DNA from: Fomitopsis serialis
Lineage: Eukaryota; Basidiomycota; Agaricomycetes; Polyporales; Fomitopsidaceae
Assembly (NCBI RefSeq): GCF_022376445.1
Contig: NW_025955066.1
Span: forward strand, 78,529 to 142,528
DNA: 64,000 nucleotides
Direction: 5' to 3'
Each line of letters starts with the position of its first letter. Position 1 is the stretch's first letter. The notes under the pieces are model-generated. The model had not been told where the DNA came from. It saw only the letters and a program-made list of their open reading frames with translations, and made no database searches. Both the position numbers and the translations under genes were made by a program. Of the stretch, positions 9,748 to 21,250 are shown one piece after another.

Positions 9748-10940
9748 GAAGCTCGAGTCGGTGCTGATCGGAGCACTGGTCCTGCTTGTAGGCGTCATAG
9801 TGCTGATGGGGACGGCGTCGTACGTATCCGGCAGCAATCGATCGCATGCGCCGTAAACGAGGTCGCGCGTTATTTCGAGTAGCTTTCGCGTGAAGCCAGC
9901 AGATTTCTCCTATAACGGCGTCCGTCAGAAAGAGAGATACAACCACCAGTGACGGCTTACTTTGTCTGCTGTCTGCTGATCGAGCCCCTGCCCGACTACG
10001 CCACTCACTGCTGGCTTCTCCGAATGCGAGGCCTCTTCACTAGACGTGCCCCATGGAGATTCATCCCCCTCGTCAAGCATGAGCACCCTGTCCAACGCAT
10101 GTCCGGACGCAAGAAACGCAGGAGAGGACGGGATGCTGGGAAGCTCAGCCGACGACGTGTTATCCGCAAATCCAAAGTCGTTCAGGCACCCGATAGATCC
10201 GGTACGTGAGATGTCGGCCAGTAGCGGTTGAAGAGCATCCACCGCGTTGCCTGCCATGGTTTCTACGTGCGACATGTCTCCGCTTGCTCGCGGCTGTGCG
10301 GTCTCAAGATAGTCGACGACGTCGCCAAAGTCGGAACCGGTGGCACTGAAAATCCCAGAAATGTAGAGTCAGTTTTTTTGTCACCCGTACATTTATCACT
10401 AACCTCCTGTCAAGATAAATCTCGCCTTCACCATATGTCGGCCACCAAATGGGAAGCTCCTGGGTGGTGACAGATCCCGGTTCAAGTCCAGAGGGCGCAG
10501 CGTTTCTGAGGGCTTGATGCTCGCCCTGTAGAACACTATGAAGAGACGCATGAAAGCCACCGAAGCCCATACAGAATGGCGAAAACGTACGGTAGATTCT
10601 CCGCCATGGCGGGTGCAAAGGGGTTAACCGCAGAGTAGATCGTGCCCACGGCAGGGACGTCAGTGTCTGACAGTATGGATGGTAAGCCGTCACATCCATC
10701 GGTACCATGAAGGTACCCATAGAACGATGACGGTGGGTGCGCCACTGCCTCCGCCGTCGCGGCATGACCCAAGACGGGCCACATCGGCGCATCTGGGACG
10801 TATGAATGTTGGGGAGGTAGACCAGCATCCGGCAGCTCAAACAGGAACGAGGGCGTCGGCCGGATTCCCTCCTCAATCATGCGGAGTAGCTCGTCTTGTA
10901 CCTCAGCGGGTGTTTGCGAAATCTCGAACTCGCCGGCCAT
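9520..10940 (-). CDS. 418-residue protein with Thr/Ala-rich tail, unknown
   Basis: Exons 10591-10940, 10404-10535, 9961-10345 and 9520-9909 join in frame through short introns and total 1257 nt. The N-terminus is acidic and helical (MAGEFEISQTPAEVQDELLR), the centre Ser/Pro/acidic (SSAELPSIPSSPAFLASGH, MLDEGDESPWGTSSEE), then a short helix (EKSAGFTRKLLEITRDLVYG). The tail of about 100 residues is almost only Thr, Ala, Ser, Val (SSFTTTTTTTTAAAAAAA, TSTVTATITVTITSASAA) and includes a GCC/GTC microsatellite. The opposite strand gives a long hydrophobic frame, a complement artefact. The composition fits an acidic regulator or an O-glycosylated protein, but no signal peptide is visible. Confidence 0.7.
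9704..9748. repeat. (GCC)7(GTC)7 trinucleotide tract
   Basis: Seven GCC followed by seven GTC units within the Ala/Thr tail of the 418-residue protein. The right-arm copy at about 59308-59350 has six GGC units, so the encoded Ala run is one residue shorter. This is one of very few differences between the inner parts of the arms. Confidence 0.9.
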
Positions 10941-11044
10941 ATGAACCGAGTGGCTCTCATGACCTTGCCATGAGAATTCGTTGGGACTAGTATGATGCGT
11001 TCAGTCTGGTCAGCGTAGGACGGATGTGCACGCGTGCGCGGAAC

Positions 11045-11847
11045 TCACAGAGCTGAAGGCACCTCGCTGTGGGGCGTTGTGAACGGCGCGCACACCTTGT
11101 CGGACTCATCCAGTCTCGCGCGCTTGTGGTACGACGTCTGGTTACTGCGGCTGTCGTCCATGCTGTCTCGCGCGCTGTTTCGGGCACCGCTAACGTTAAC
11201 CATGGCGGACCATGGCGACGCAAGGGAGACTTACCTGGTCGGCCTGGCTCGGTGCCGGTTGGCCCTTCGGGGTCGGACGCTATAGCTACGAGCCGGGTGC
11301 ATACCACCGGAGGTGCGATGGAGTGGCGGGCTGCTGTCGAGCCGAGAGTTTGCGACTCAAAAGCGCTGTGGGGGGAACCTCACATATATTCGTTGAGCAC
11401 AATGCAGTCCGCACTTGAACAAGCGCCTGCGTGCCGGAGGGAGGAGCGTGTCCCATGATGACAACGGGGAACTGGTCAGATCGGCGTACGTTCATGCCAC
11501 GTTGAAAATGGTACTCAGCTGGGGCATTGCTTGGTTGCATTGCCGTTTTGGAGCCCCTGGTCCTGAGTCCTGACCGAGGTGTGTAAATTTATTGGGCGGT
11601 GAAAAGCGTACTCGTATAGTCGCGGCTTGGAGCGACAATCGCGAGGAGGTCAGCCATTGCAGCCACACGGCCCGGCCCACATACGCAAGTGGCTGAAGCC
11701 GGTTAGTCTCGCTGCACGGACATGGTCGTGGAGCGGTCCGTTCGCATAAGCGATACGCATAGGCGGCCGCGGAACGTGGACGAGGGACAATAGCGAGTTT
11801 GAGGCTGTAGTCTCGAAAATGCGGTAAGATCCGGTAGGTGCGACCAT
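11045..11847 (-). CDS. Basic-tailed protein, unknown (gene model partial)
   Basis: The 3' end is clear: exon 11235 upward (HPARSYSVRPRRANRHRARP) joins through GTAAGT...GTTAG to exon 11045-11189, ending SMDDSRSNQTSYHKRARLDE, SDKVCAPFTTPHSEVPSAL. This Arg-rich segment plus KRAR is a good nuclear-localisation candidate. Plausible upstream exons include MVAPTGSYRIFETTASN from ATG 11847 and QPSNAPAEYHFQRGMNVRR near 11500, but their junctions are not solved. Not recognised. Confidence 0.4.
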
Positions 11848-12539
11848 GATGCCCCATTGGAGCCCAGCTCAAGCTTAACTTCTTTCCCCGCGCGGCATGC
11901 CAGGAGGCTGCCTACGCTAAATTCAGCGTCGACGGGGAAGGGATGACGGGCACGCTGAGGGCGTAGCCGTCCCGTGGCTGCGATCGCTTAGCGGCCCAGC
12001 TCTTTGCCAAGCGCGATCAGTGTGCGAAGAGTGAAGGAGGGGAGCGCGAGTGAAGCTCTTGAAGTGGCCCGCTCACCGCCGTTACGAACGCTGGACGTCG
12101 TCCGTCCCCTGCGATGGCCTCCGCGTCTGCTGGGAGCGAATGCAAACTCTCAGTAATGCATGCACGCAGGAGTCGTGAATGAGGCGTACAACTCACCGGT
12201 AAGTACTGTCGCAAGAGCGAAAGGTCTCGGGAATGCACGAGCTTCGCGGAAATCATGGAACTGGGGGAACTAATAAGCTCGTTGTGGTAATAACCATGGA
12301 ACTGGCCTCGCTGCGGTGACTGCTTGTCACCATTGCGTACTGTCACAAGTGCACGTGTATCACGTGTGGAGGAATCACACCTCACACACCGACGCAGTCG
12401 AGCGCGCTGCGCGTCGCCCGCCTGGCCGCCCGCCTCCGCCTGCTATACGTGTTGAGGTCGAACACAACCCTGACCCGTCGCTGCGTAGGGCTCCTGTTCT
12501 TCCGGCTGCTGGTCGCTCGTGCCACACGTTGGTCGTCCC
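11848..12539. other. Spacer with unassigned frames
   Basis: Minus-strand frames at about 12060-12300 contain protein-like pieces (MISAKLVHSRDLSLLRQYL, ADAEAIAGDGRRPAFVTA) separated by GT...AG-like borders, but no gene could be assembled. The plus strand just before 12540 is GC-rich (RRPPGRPPPPAIRVEVEHN if translated) and may be 5' leader of the Tet-like gene. Confidence 0.3.
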
Positions 12540-14327
12540 ATGGCTTGTACGCCTGCCCCAGCCCCAGTCTGCGGTGAGTGTCCGACGCACTTCTGGTCCC
12601 GCTGGGTGGACAAGCAGAATGAGTGCATCTACGCGGAGCCAAGCCAGGCACTGGGGGATTGCAGCCACGCTGCTCGGCCTCCCAGCAGGGGCCAGACGTT
12701 CTCGACGTTGAAGAGTGGCGCTCACTGTCATTCATTGTTAGGCAGACCGCTCGCCGCTGCGGACCACTCCGGATTCTTGTTCCGCCAACTGCTGACGGCA
12801 GCCATTGCGAGTGAAGATGCGAACACTGAGATTGAAGGGGAGGACTACGAGCTCGCGCCATTGGATGTCCCCTATGCGCAGCCAGCGCCGCGTCTTGAAC
12901 CGCCCTTCTCGCTTAGCAGCGCCGCACCATCGAAACCTGCGGCGTCCTCAGCAGGATACGTAGAGCACGACAACACTGCATGTGCGGCTGGAACGCAGCT
13001 CGCAGGTCTGCAGTCGATCGAACGACAGCGAAGAAAAGCCCAGGCAAAAGACAAACGGAGGCGACGACGAACGGAGAGCGCATCACCGTATGGCTCGGTA
13101 CAGAGGCCGCGGCTGCCGCTCCTCAACACTCACCTGAAGGACGGCCTTTCAATTGGTACGAACCTTGCCGCTGAAGGCCTACCACACACCAGCGGTGCGT
13201 ACACCGGGGGCAGGGAGTCACGCGCCTCACGGCGACAATATGAGCTGGATGACTTAGTTGGCGAAGGGTCACACTTTGGCTTTGAACTAGTCCGCTGGGA
13301 TGGAAGGTACGTACAGCCTTTGCATCCGCGTACATCACCGTCGTCACGCGCCACGCTTCTAAAGGACTACTCGACCTATCACAGACGAGTCCGGACGAGT
13401 CATTGCCGTCCTCTGCGGCGCCCCTAACGACCCGGCCTGGACTGGCGTGCACAGGGATGCCGCGGCTGCTATCTCGGAGGCTCGCTTGAGGCTATCCTTT
13501 GCGTCGAAGGACGTGGTCCATCGTCGCGGAGACTTCCCAGCCCTGGCTGTGGGTGTATCATACGGTGGGGGGCAGAAGGTGAGTCTCAAGGTGTTTTCTT
13601 TGGCGGTATCGTTCACATGGCGTACAGCAGCCGGCGAACCTCGTTCATTCAAGCGCCAATGAGACAGTTCTCGGTTCTCTGTTAGCTAATCAACATGTCC
13701 AGCGCATCGCTTCATTCGGATCGAGTGAGCATCTCTGTGGCTCGCATGGTGCCCTTGCTGATGTTTCAATGACGACGTAGACGTCTTTCGCACCTGGGCG
13801 CCGCGCCTATTCAACTACTACGCCTCGCACATGAAGGATCTCCTTGGTCGCCACTCGCACCTCAAGCCTATTTTCCTAACAGTGTTTTCGCGTGTGCGAC
13901 TTTTAACTTCGGGCCCCAGACTTGTACTCTCGAACACCGCGATTGCGCTAACCTGCCATTCGGCTGGTGCGCGATCACCTCACTCGGCAATTTTGACCCC
14001 CGAACGGGTGGCCACCTCGTATTATGGGACCTGCGACTGGTCATTGAATATCCACCAGGGTCTACCGCGCTCATCCCTTCTGCGACCCTTCGCCATTCCA
14101 ATACCAGAATCAAGGCTAATGAGACGCGCTATTCCTTCACTCAGTACACCGCTGGTGGGATCTTTCGGTGGGTCGATCAGGGATTTCAGCCCTCAACCGC
14201 ATATTACTCGAGTCTAGACGGCGACGCGAGATCTACTTTCCCCCAGCGTGCTGCAGCTCGATGGCTTGAAGGCGTCTCGCTATATTCAACTATGGAGGAA
14301 CTGCGGGCGGAGGTTGCATGCGCATAA
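12540..14327 (+). pseudogene. Tet/JBP-like 2OG-Fe(II) dioxygenase, one-base frameshift
   Basis: Exons 12540-13306, 13365-13578, 13628-13724 and 13781-14327. The N-terminus is low-complexity with a basic block (RRKAQAKDKRRRRRTES). Family motifs follow: GRVIAVLCGAPNDPAWTG, FPALAVGVSYGGGQ, WAPRLFNYYASHMKDLL, FACATFNFGPQT, LEHRDCANLPFGWCAITSLG, GGHLVLWDLRLVIEYPPG, SATLRHSNTRI, SFTQYTAGGIFRWVDQGF. The HRD in the fifth motif supplies the HxD iron ligands (about 13934-13942), and the His in LRHSN (about 14093) the distal ligand. Known relatives are the expanded mushroom Tet/JBP-type oxygenases that modify 5-methylcytosine, often linked to KDZ transposons. At about 13874-13877 one C appears missing, so HLKPIF loses frame before FACATF. 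Either a pseudogene or a sequence error. Confidence 0.65.
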
Positions 14328-14659
14328 CCACCTGACGTCCTTTTGGCAATACGGGCAGTCCATGTGCACATAGGATAAGGATTATGGCTCGCAAGTCGCG
14401 CATTGTAACGCGCACTGTTGTACGCGCAGGTAGTGGCCGCATCTTAGCACAGTTTTATTTGCTTGTAGAGATTGATAAAGCAGACTTCATCATTATCGTC
14501 ATTAACTTGAACATAGGATCAGGTTGACAGTCATGGAAAGACATAACGCATCCCGCAGTAGCACAATCGTCGCCGAGGCCTCGGGGTCGCGGGTGAAACC
14601 CCCCCCTCCGTCCGCAATGCACGGATGAGTGATCTACTGCATGTGCGCGCTGGCCTCGT
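14328..14659. other. Convergent intergenic region
   Basis: 332 bp between the 3' ends of the Tet-like gene and SRC1. No gene seen. Contains a CCCCCCC run near 14599-14606. Confidence 0.4.
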
Positions 14660-17487
14660 TTAGTCAGAGAATGAGCCCAGCCACCTCCAGACGCGCATCT
14701 CTTCTCCCTCGTCAGTCTCCTCAAGAGAAGTGCGTACGTTCGCATTGGCCTCCACTATTCGTTCTACTTTGGTCCAAATTCGCTGACGAGCCGCCACTGA
14801 ATGCATGTCCTGTAGTAGATCGTCGCGCATGTGTAATGAGACCAGGTACCGTTGCGCGGCCCGTGCGGCCGTCGGGTCCCGATTGTGGATGCGCGACTGA
14901 TTCTTTAGTCCTGCGAAGACTGTCTCGACGGCTTGTGTGACGCGATCCGTCTCGACGGCCGTAACGCGCTGTCGCCGCTTGAATATCGAAAGCCCAACCA
15001 CGGCTAGTCCGCCAGCTACAGAGTCCGCGTAGCTCAATGCTAATCAAGCAAGCAGCCAAAAGGCAAACTCACTAATGATATAGCGCTTCCAACCCGTCCA
15101 TGCATCCCCGACTTTTAGCTTGAGCATGCACGCCCAGGTCAGGTGCGGCTGCCGATGCGCAATGTACAGCTCTCCACTGAGGCCTTGTCAGCGCACCTCG
15201 GGGTCCATGGGTAATCACTCACTGTATATTCCTCTCGACTATGAGAGCTTTGTCACGGCTTGGGTCCTTGATCAACTCGTCCAAGACCTCATGAAGCATG
15301 GGAAGCCACTCGGGCTGGGCGTAGACGTCAGCGGAGGGAGAAAGCGGATCCTGTAGATCGTAGAAACTTGCCCGTATACGCTGCTCGACGGCGCTCTCCA
15401 ACGCGTAAACTGGCATACCGAATCGCTGCGCTTCGTCCGCGCCTGCCGCGTCGATGTGAGTCATCTCGCTGCGAAGGACGCAGACTTGACGACCCCGTTC
15501 TTCTGCTAGAACCCTGACCATTTCACCCCGGACTAGACGCATGCGATACGTTCGTTCCGTGTCCTCCACACATTGCGGGGGTAATGCGAAGGAGCCGACT
15601 CCGGGAAGACCGTCTAGTAGTCCAGACATCAAGGCGTATATGTTTTGAAGAGCAGCACTTTGAAAACGGAGACCTTCCGCACGAATGAACGTGGTGGAGG
15701 GGCGCGCCAAAGAGCTGTAAGGCAGGCGCGACAAAGCTTGATGAGGCGCAAGGACGAACCCACGATCACATCTCATCACGGAACGGGTGCACGTTGAATG
15801 TGGGGGGCATGGCGTACAGGTATCGGGGAGGAAAATCGAAAGAGCTGCGTCCAAGATTTCGAGGTGAAACGTATCTGCACTTTGATCTGTGGCCATATTG
15901 TCTCTACAGCTCTTCGTCACAGTGGCGGAGTCAACGCCGCTATGCTCAGCACACAGAGAAGCCAGCCCGGTGCGCCATATGAGACTCTCTGAGGCGGTAT
16001 TGCTGATGCTTCCGGCGTCACAGAATCCAATGCGAATTGACTCTCTCTGATATATATAGAGGAGACAGAGAATCGGGATCATGAATAACGGGATGACGAT
16101 GTTGACAGGCAGGGACGATGATACTGGCGGATGGGTGGAACCGGGTCGACGATCACGGCGAGTAGTAACATGACGGGAGCGCGTAGATTGCGTTGCCCAC
16201 GAGGCACGTATCTGGTCGGAAAGCGGATCGCCGCCAACTACCGTGTTGGGGGCATCGTTACTCTTGCCGCCGTGCGCATATGTGTCGCCAGAGGCACTCC
16301 AACCATTGGCAGAGGTTTGGCGAACGTTGGAAAAGGGCTCTTGAACATGATACGCCCCTCCACAGTCGTGTCCGGCCGCGCGCGAACGGTGTCCAGGCCA
16401 CGTATATGCGTCTGACTACCAATCCCGTTGGTCGTGTGCGATTCACGTAGATGACTTTGTGCGATGCGTGTCCGAGGAGCCTCGTTAGTCAGGCCCGAAT
16501 TCTTGGGACGGTCAGGGGGCGAGTGAGGCACCGGAGACGGTTTGGCACCAGACTGAAAGACATCGCCGTCCATGCTGCCTGAACCCCTGTGACCGTCAAC
16601 GACAGTCTGAAGTCCGCCTACAGCTTGTGGCGAAGCGCCTGTCTTCCTGCGAGGCCCAGGCGAGTACTTGGAATCGCTCTGAAAGACGTTGTCGTTGATC
16701 CAGCCCGAGTTCTTGCGATGACTGTCAGCGACAGCCTGGGGCCCGCTAGGAGTGTGTAGCGAAGCGTTTGTCTTCCTGCGAGCCAAATGATGAGAATCAG
16801 GAGAGCGCTTGGAACCAGTCTGAAATATGTTGTCGTTGATCCAGCCTGAGCCATCAAGGCGTTGAGGGCCACTTGACAAGGTTCCCTGTGGCGTTGAGAG
16901 GCGAGGACCGGAGGCCTCTGGCCCGGGTGAACTCCGAGCACTCCGCTGGAACACGTTCGCGCCGATGGGTCCTGGATACTCTCGGGAGGAGGACGACCGC
17001 GGTGCCGTCGCCGACTGCCTCAGTGCCTCAGTGCCTGCTACATCAAGGTGAAGGGAGCCTCACGCACCTTATTACCAGATTGGGTGGAGGTCTGGCCCAT
17101 ATTGGCGGCTTGGCCATAACCGGCAGGGGAGCGGGCGCCACTCCTCGGAGATTCTTCTCCAACTCGCATTGGGTGACTCAAAACAGGCTGTGTCGGTGGC
17201 TCCTAGACCAAAGAAATGAGTGGCGCGCAATTGTGCACCCAGCCACGCCGTACCTTTGGGGCTTCAAGGTGCGCGAAGCCGTCGAGGCCCGCTGGCTGAT
17301 GGACCCTCGATAACAACACTGCGTCGAACAGTTGCACCAGCTGTAATTTTGAGCAATTGGTAGGATACTTTATCCCATGCTGAAGAAAAACCGATCGAAG
17401 TTGGGCCATCGTAAGCCTGTTGGCGTCGAAGCCAGGTTGCAGATAGGCACCAGTCGCGATGACATCTGCAGACGTCGGTCGTGACAT
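14660..17487 (-). CDS. SRC1: Src1/Heh1/Man1-type inner nuclear membrane protein
   Basis: ATG 17487 (MSRPTSADVIATGAYLQPG). Residues about 15-58 form a HeH/LEM-like fold (YLQPGFDANRLTMAQLRSVF, IKYPTNCSKLQLVQLFDAVL). The nucleoplasmic linker has four copies of an x-N-x-F-Q-x(5)-S-P motif: GANVFQRSARSSPG, NDNIFQTGSKRSP, NDNVFQSDSKYSP, GDVFQSGAKPSP. First membrane span: VNIVIPLFMIPILCLLYIY, then ESIRIGFCDAGS. The lumenal domain contains TPCPPHSTC and a C-x(5)-C pattern. A second hydrophobic stretch (ADSVAGGLAVVGLSIF) leads to the winged-helix-like Man1 C-terminal part ending MRVWRWLGSFSD. At least six exons (for example GTACGG...TCTAG at 17.25 kb). These proteins tether chromatin at the nuclear envelope and take part in nuclear pore quality control with ESCRT. 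Recognition is by domain order and motifs. Confidence 0.8.
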
Positions 17488-17924
17488 TGAGGTCGTGAGT
17501 CCAATCGCGAACTAGTCGTACGGCGAGCGTCATCATACCCTCTAGTTATAGAGCTCTGTGGCCCAATTGACCGCCCTTTCTGCGTCCTTTGTTCTGAAGT
17601 CACAAATGGTATGCTTCCACGTATCAAGACGAGATAGTACGTGGAGGTACGGCCGATCGGGAGGAGGTACCGGCGTACGGTACCGCGACCGGTAACTTAC
17701 CGGTAGGGCTCGCTCAAGATCAAGCTTCGTTCGCCGCGGCCCTATGTGAACAATGGAGGCCCTCCATGCACCGAAGCGTTATTCATATAGCGCTTATAGG
17801 ACCTCATTGTGCCCGTACTGGATAAGGGCAGGTGCTGCGTAAGTTGGCTCCGCAACCTTCAAGCTCCTACGCGTCCGTAGACAACGTACACTGCCACTGT
17901 TGACTGCGATCCCTACGCTCCATC
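17488..17924. promoter_or_regulatory. Divergent promoter, SRC1 and the 17.9-kb gene
   Basis: 437 bp between two outward-facing starts. Positions about 17648-17705 contain a cluster of GGTACC/ACCGGT palindromes (GGTACCGGCGTACGGTACC, then CGACCGGTAACTTACCGGT), which can fold into overlapping hairpins or serve as repeated dimeric binding sites. No TATA box assigned. Confidence 0.45.
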
Positions 17925-19074
17925 ATGAATGACCGGCGCAAGACCGCAACGGCCCTCGGAATCATTCTGCTACTCGCGCTCGCCTTCACGCTCCCCGATG
18001 TCGATCGAGCCCGCATGCTCGGCCGTTCCTGTGGCGCAGTCGCCGTCTCGCTGTACACATACCTTCACAGTGCGGTCTACGATCCCTGTTCACTCACATT
18101 CGTGGCGTACTCTTCCTATTGTCGGACCAACGACGGTGCGACGCGAATTGTGTTGGACCACTTGCTGCACAATCAGACGTCGGGATTCGACGCATTGATC
18201 GGCAGTTCAGGGGCCTCCGTCGAACTTGTCGTTCAACTCACCGAAACCCGCATTGCTATCGGAGACTTGATACCGCTTGTTAAGCACAGTCACCTTGAGC
18301 GTCGAGCGGAGCTACATTCCCTCCTGGAGAAGCTCGCTGATGACGCCAAGGATACTAGTCGCTACCTGCAGCAATTGTCAGCGAGGATTGACAGCGGCGC
18401 TGACCGGTATGTGGGTGCCTTTGAAGTCGACGTACAGTTTTTCACCTTTCATTCAGGATCAGCGTCATGGTAGGGCATACATCACGCCTTCTTCTGGCTG
18501 CCCACCGCCGTCCATGACTTCGCAACAATGCACCATCGTTGATATCCTCAATCCGTTCCGCACTAGCGTGTGTGTTGCTCAACCCGTGGATCCGTACGTC
18601 GTACTCAGTGCCTACGAAATGGCGCTCGGGACGGTGGAAGACGTCCTCAGGAATCTCGTTATATCTGCTCAAGCTGCGCTCGGCAAGCTCGATGCCCTCG
18701 ATTCTCGCCTCCAAGCCATCGCCGACGTCACCTTCAGTGAGACCGCTGTTGTCAGCGAAGATAGGGAGCACGTCCTCCGACAGCTATGGACGTACCTAGG
18801 CGGAAACCAGCAGAAGATCCATCAGTTCGAGCGCGACGCGGACGTGTTGCGGGACGTCGAGGCATACAGGAATGCAGCGGTCGCTCACGTCGGCATGATC
18901 TTGAATACACTTGAAAACATGCAGACTGTTGCAGAGGAAACTCGGCGCATCGCTTCCGGAGCACTGTTACGCGGAAAGATACCGGACGAGCTGGTCCTGC
19001 ATGTCATATCTGACGGCACCGGGAGAATGAAGGCGAGGCGCGTAGAGGTTGCCATACCTAACCTCGAAAACTAG
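17925..19074 (+). CDS. Membrane-anchored coiled-coil protein, unknown
   Basis: Exons 17925-18410 and 18457-19074 join in frame (SGADRY then DQRHGRAY) across a 46-nt intron. The N-terminus has a basic start and one hydrophobic span (TALGIILLLALAFTLPDV, residues 8-26), so it is a signal anchor or signal peptide. The rest is helical, with heptad-like stretches (LERRAELHSLLEKLADDAKD, DALDSRLQAIADVTFSE, QLWTYLGGNQQKIHQFERD). About 367 residues ending VEVAIPNLEN. No enzymatic motif; a structural or tethering role is plausible. Divergent from SRC1. Confidence 0.65.
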
Positions 19075-19648
19075 AGCATGGTAGGTGTGCCCGTCTCAAT
19101 GCTTCGGAAACTATGCATCATATCTCCATTGAATGGCCCCTTCATTTCACCTATGCACTTTCCTTCGTTCACCTATGCTTGCCATTACTGAGTACTATAT
19201 GCCGTACGGATTCGCGGGCGTCTTCAAGTAGTACTCGGAAGCAGACTCTCATCGCATCCTCCGTCGAATCAGTGTCGGTGGTCGCGTGAACAGTGTGCTG
19301 GGAGTCGAAAGGCGTTATGGGTCTCGGTACGAGACGGCTCGGCGTGTGCGAGTGAGGGCGCGTCAGCAGCATGTGCCATACCGGTACTAGACGCCCGATT
19401 GCGTCAGACGCACCAGATCCGTAAGGCGCCCTCGGAACCCGCGCTACTTTGCTCCTCCTCCCTAGTGCTCAGCGCTCAGCTATCATGTTGACACGACGGC
19501 AGCCAGTCACAACTTCAAGCAGACATGCATGAACTATCAAGAAGGCGTTATAAATGTCCTGAAGACAATATCGTAAGTCACTCTATAGTTCATTGCAATA
19601 CCGGCCCATGGCCATCTCACTCAAGATTCGTGTAGCTCTTGCTGAATG
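19075..19648. other. Intergenic
   Basis: No firm gene. A 67-codon minus frame from ATG 19372 to 19169 ends DAMRVCFRVLLEDARE, VRHIVLSNGKHR and could be an exon, but no partner exons were found. A short direct repeat GCTCAGCGCTCAGC lies near 19470. Confidence 0.35.
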
Positions 19649-20504
19649 AGCCCGTCGCTCGCTCACCCGTACACCTGACAGCTCACCTGGCAACGATGCT
19701 AGCGAGTGCCAGGCAAATCTCGATCTCGAGTCATCCCCTGTCACTGCTCACAGCGCGGAATCGCATGCGACCTACTTCTCGCCGCCTCCTGCGCCTGCGA
19801 CACTGCTAGGCACTAGCAGCGCGAACTCTGAGGCCCTCGGCGCTAGTGGCCCATTCCAACCGTCCTCCTTGACGACCACGACCACGGCCACGACCCCTGC
19901 GCTTGCCGCCCCCGGTCAGGCGACAGATCGTAGCCCTAGTACACCTCCCACTATCCACGAGCCTGCCTCTGCATTACTGCCCCTGCCTGCTGATAGCGAC
20001 GAAATCGCCGGCGCCACCATGACTGACCAGTCCAACCCTCTACCCTCCCCATCTGTTGCCCCTCCACCGGCCTTCGCCTTCACCGACGTGTCGCTTGGCA
20101 ACTCTAATCCCACTTATGCCTCGGCACCCCATATCGGATCCATCGCTCGGCACCGGTGCTTTCTACCCACGAACGATCAATCTGCTTACTGGGGCACCCC
20201 AGCATGGTCGGACCAGGCCAACTCGTCCTCGCGCGCATTCGGTACGGAGCCGATACTTCCGTATGGGAATATAACACTCCCGAGCATGTTTGGCAGTGAG
20301 TTCCACTCTGCGCCGCCTACATTCGAGTTCGAGGCTCTGCACGCTGATCCGATGCTCACAAATATGGCTCCCCTGGGGCCACTGCTGTCTCTCACGTCCC
20401 CTATGCCCTTGCCGATCTCATCCGCTCTTCTTGGTCTGCCGGAAACCTTCCCCCTGCATCGAACACGTCATCCAGCATGCCTGCGGCTCTTGTGTGGGAT
20501 CTAA
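19649..20504 (+). CDS. Pro/Ser/Thr-rich open frame, partial
   Basis: An open frame of 285 codons with no ATG before residue 124, so a 5' exon would be needed. Composition is typical of a disordered activator or scaffold: ESHATYFSPPPAPATLLGTS, LTTTTTATTPALAAPG, SNPLPSPSVAPPPAFAF, EFHSAPPTFEFEALHADP. The reading continues in another frame after about 20500 with similar composition (PAPALPPSTTDPSPPVQET), which suggests further exons or frameshifts up to about 20.9 kb. No domain recognised. Confidence 0.35.
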
Positions 20505-21074
20505 CATCAGCCGCGGCCCCACTTCCCACCGACGCGATGCCCGTGTCCGCCCCTCGCAAGCCCCTGCCACGAGCATACCGGCGCCGGCTTTGCCACCATC
20601 GACGACGGATCCGTCGCCACCTGTTCAGGAGACTGCTTCGGTCCTGTCTACCCAGCCGGCGCCCCCATCCCACACGATCCTCGCGGACGCGAATGATATG
20701 AGCGCGTCGCAAACCGGTCAGGACGAGTTCAGGCTGACCCGTCCTCGCGGCCTCGCAAGCTCCGGGCGGCTCATAAACGCGCCGATGGGGGCTGGCAGCC
20801 ACCCGTGCCCCATGGCAAGGAGAACTGTAAGCGCCCACGGGGTAGCCTCAGTTCATTTCAGCAAACCAAACATACTACCCCGAGCACGACGGTGATTACA
20901 CGACCAAGCACACCGACTCGGGACGTGGCGGAGGAATGGGCGGCGGGTGCGTGCGCGAAGGAAGGACGGAATAGACGGCGGGCGTGTGAGCGAAGGAAGG
21001 ACCCAATGGTGAGTGCAAAGGCACACAGGCGGGCGAGCTGACTGCAGACACAGGGAACGGCGACGTGCAGCACA

Positions 21075-21250
21075 ACGCGCACGGTAGCTACGAGCACGCA
21101 GGGCCAATGTTCTGTGCGCAGACACAGCTGACGAACGGTTGGCGGGCGGACAAGGTGAGTCGACAGCGGGCAAGGGGCAGCTCGCAGGCACCGCTGACGA
21201 ACGCACGCACAGGCGGAAGAGCGAGTAGGCGGGCAAGTTTCCAGCCCGGT
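21075..21250. repeat. Outlying copy of the 35.9-kb hairpin repeat
   Basis: GTAGCTACGAGCACGCAGG, CCAATGTTCTGTGCGCAGAC and AGCTGACGAACGG match the unit repeated at 35.94-36.83 kb. AGAGCGAGTAGGCGGGCAAG near 21220 also occurs at 35891, so flanking spacer is shared too. Confidence 0.65.

Larger units (their letters stand above)
5033..13565. repeat. Left arm of large inverted repeat
   Basis: The reverse complement of this segment is found at 55488-64000. Coordinates pair with a constant sum of 69053 from 13565 outward to about 9.75 kb, 69050 after a 3-bp microsatellite difference, and falling to about 69033 at the end. Only two substitutions (near 8837 and 9791) and one GGC-unit difference were noticed over the inner 6.4 kb. 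The inner boundary falls inside exon 2 of the Tet-like gene. The outer boundary is not reached, because the right arm runs off the window. Confidence 0.9.

Noticed and set aside
9533..9856. Hydrophobic plus-strand frame resembling multiple membrane spans
   Set aside because: It is the complement of the Thr/Ala-rich tail of the minus-strand 418-residue gene, which has supported exon junctions.
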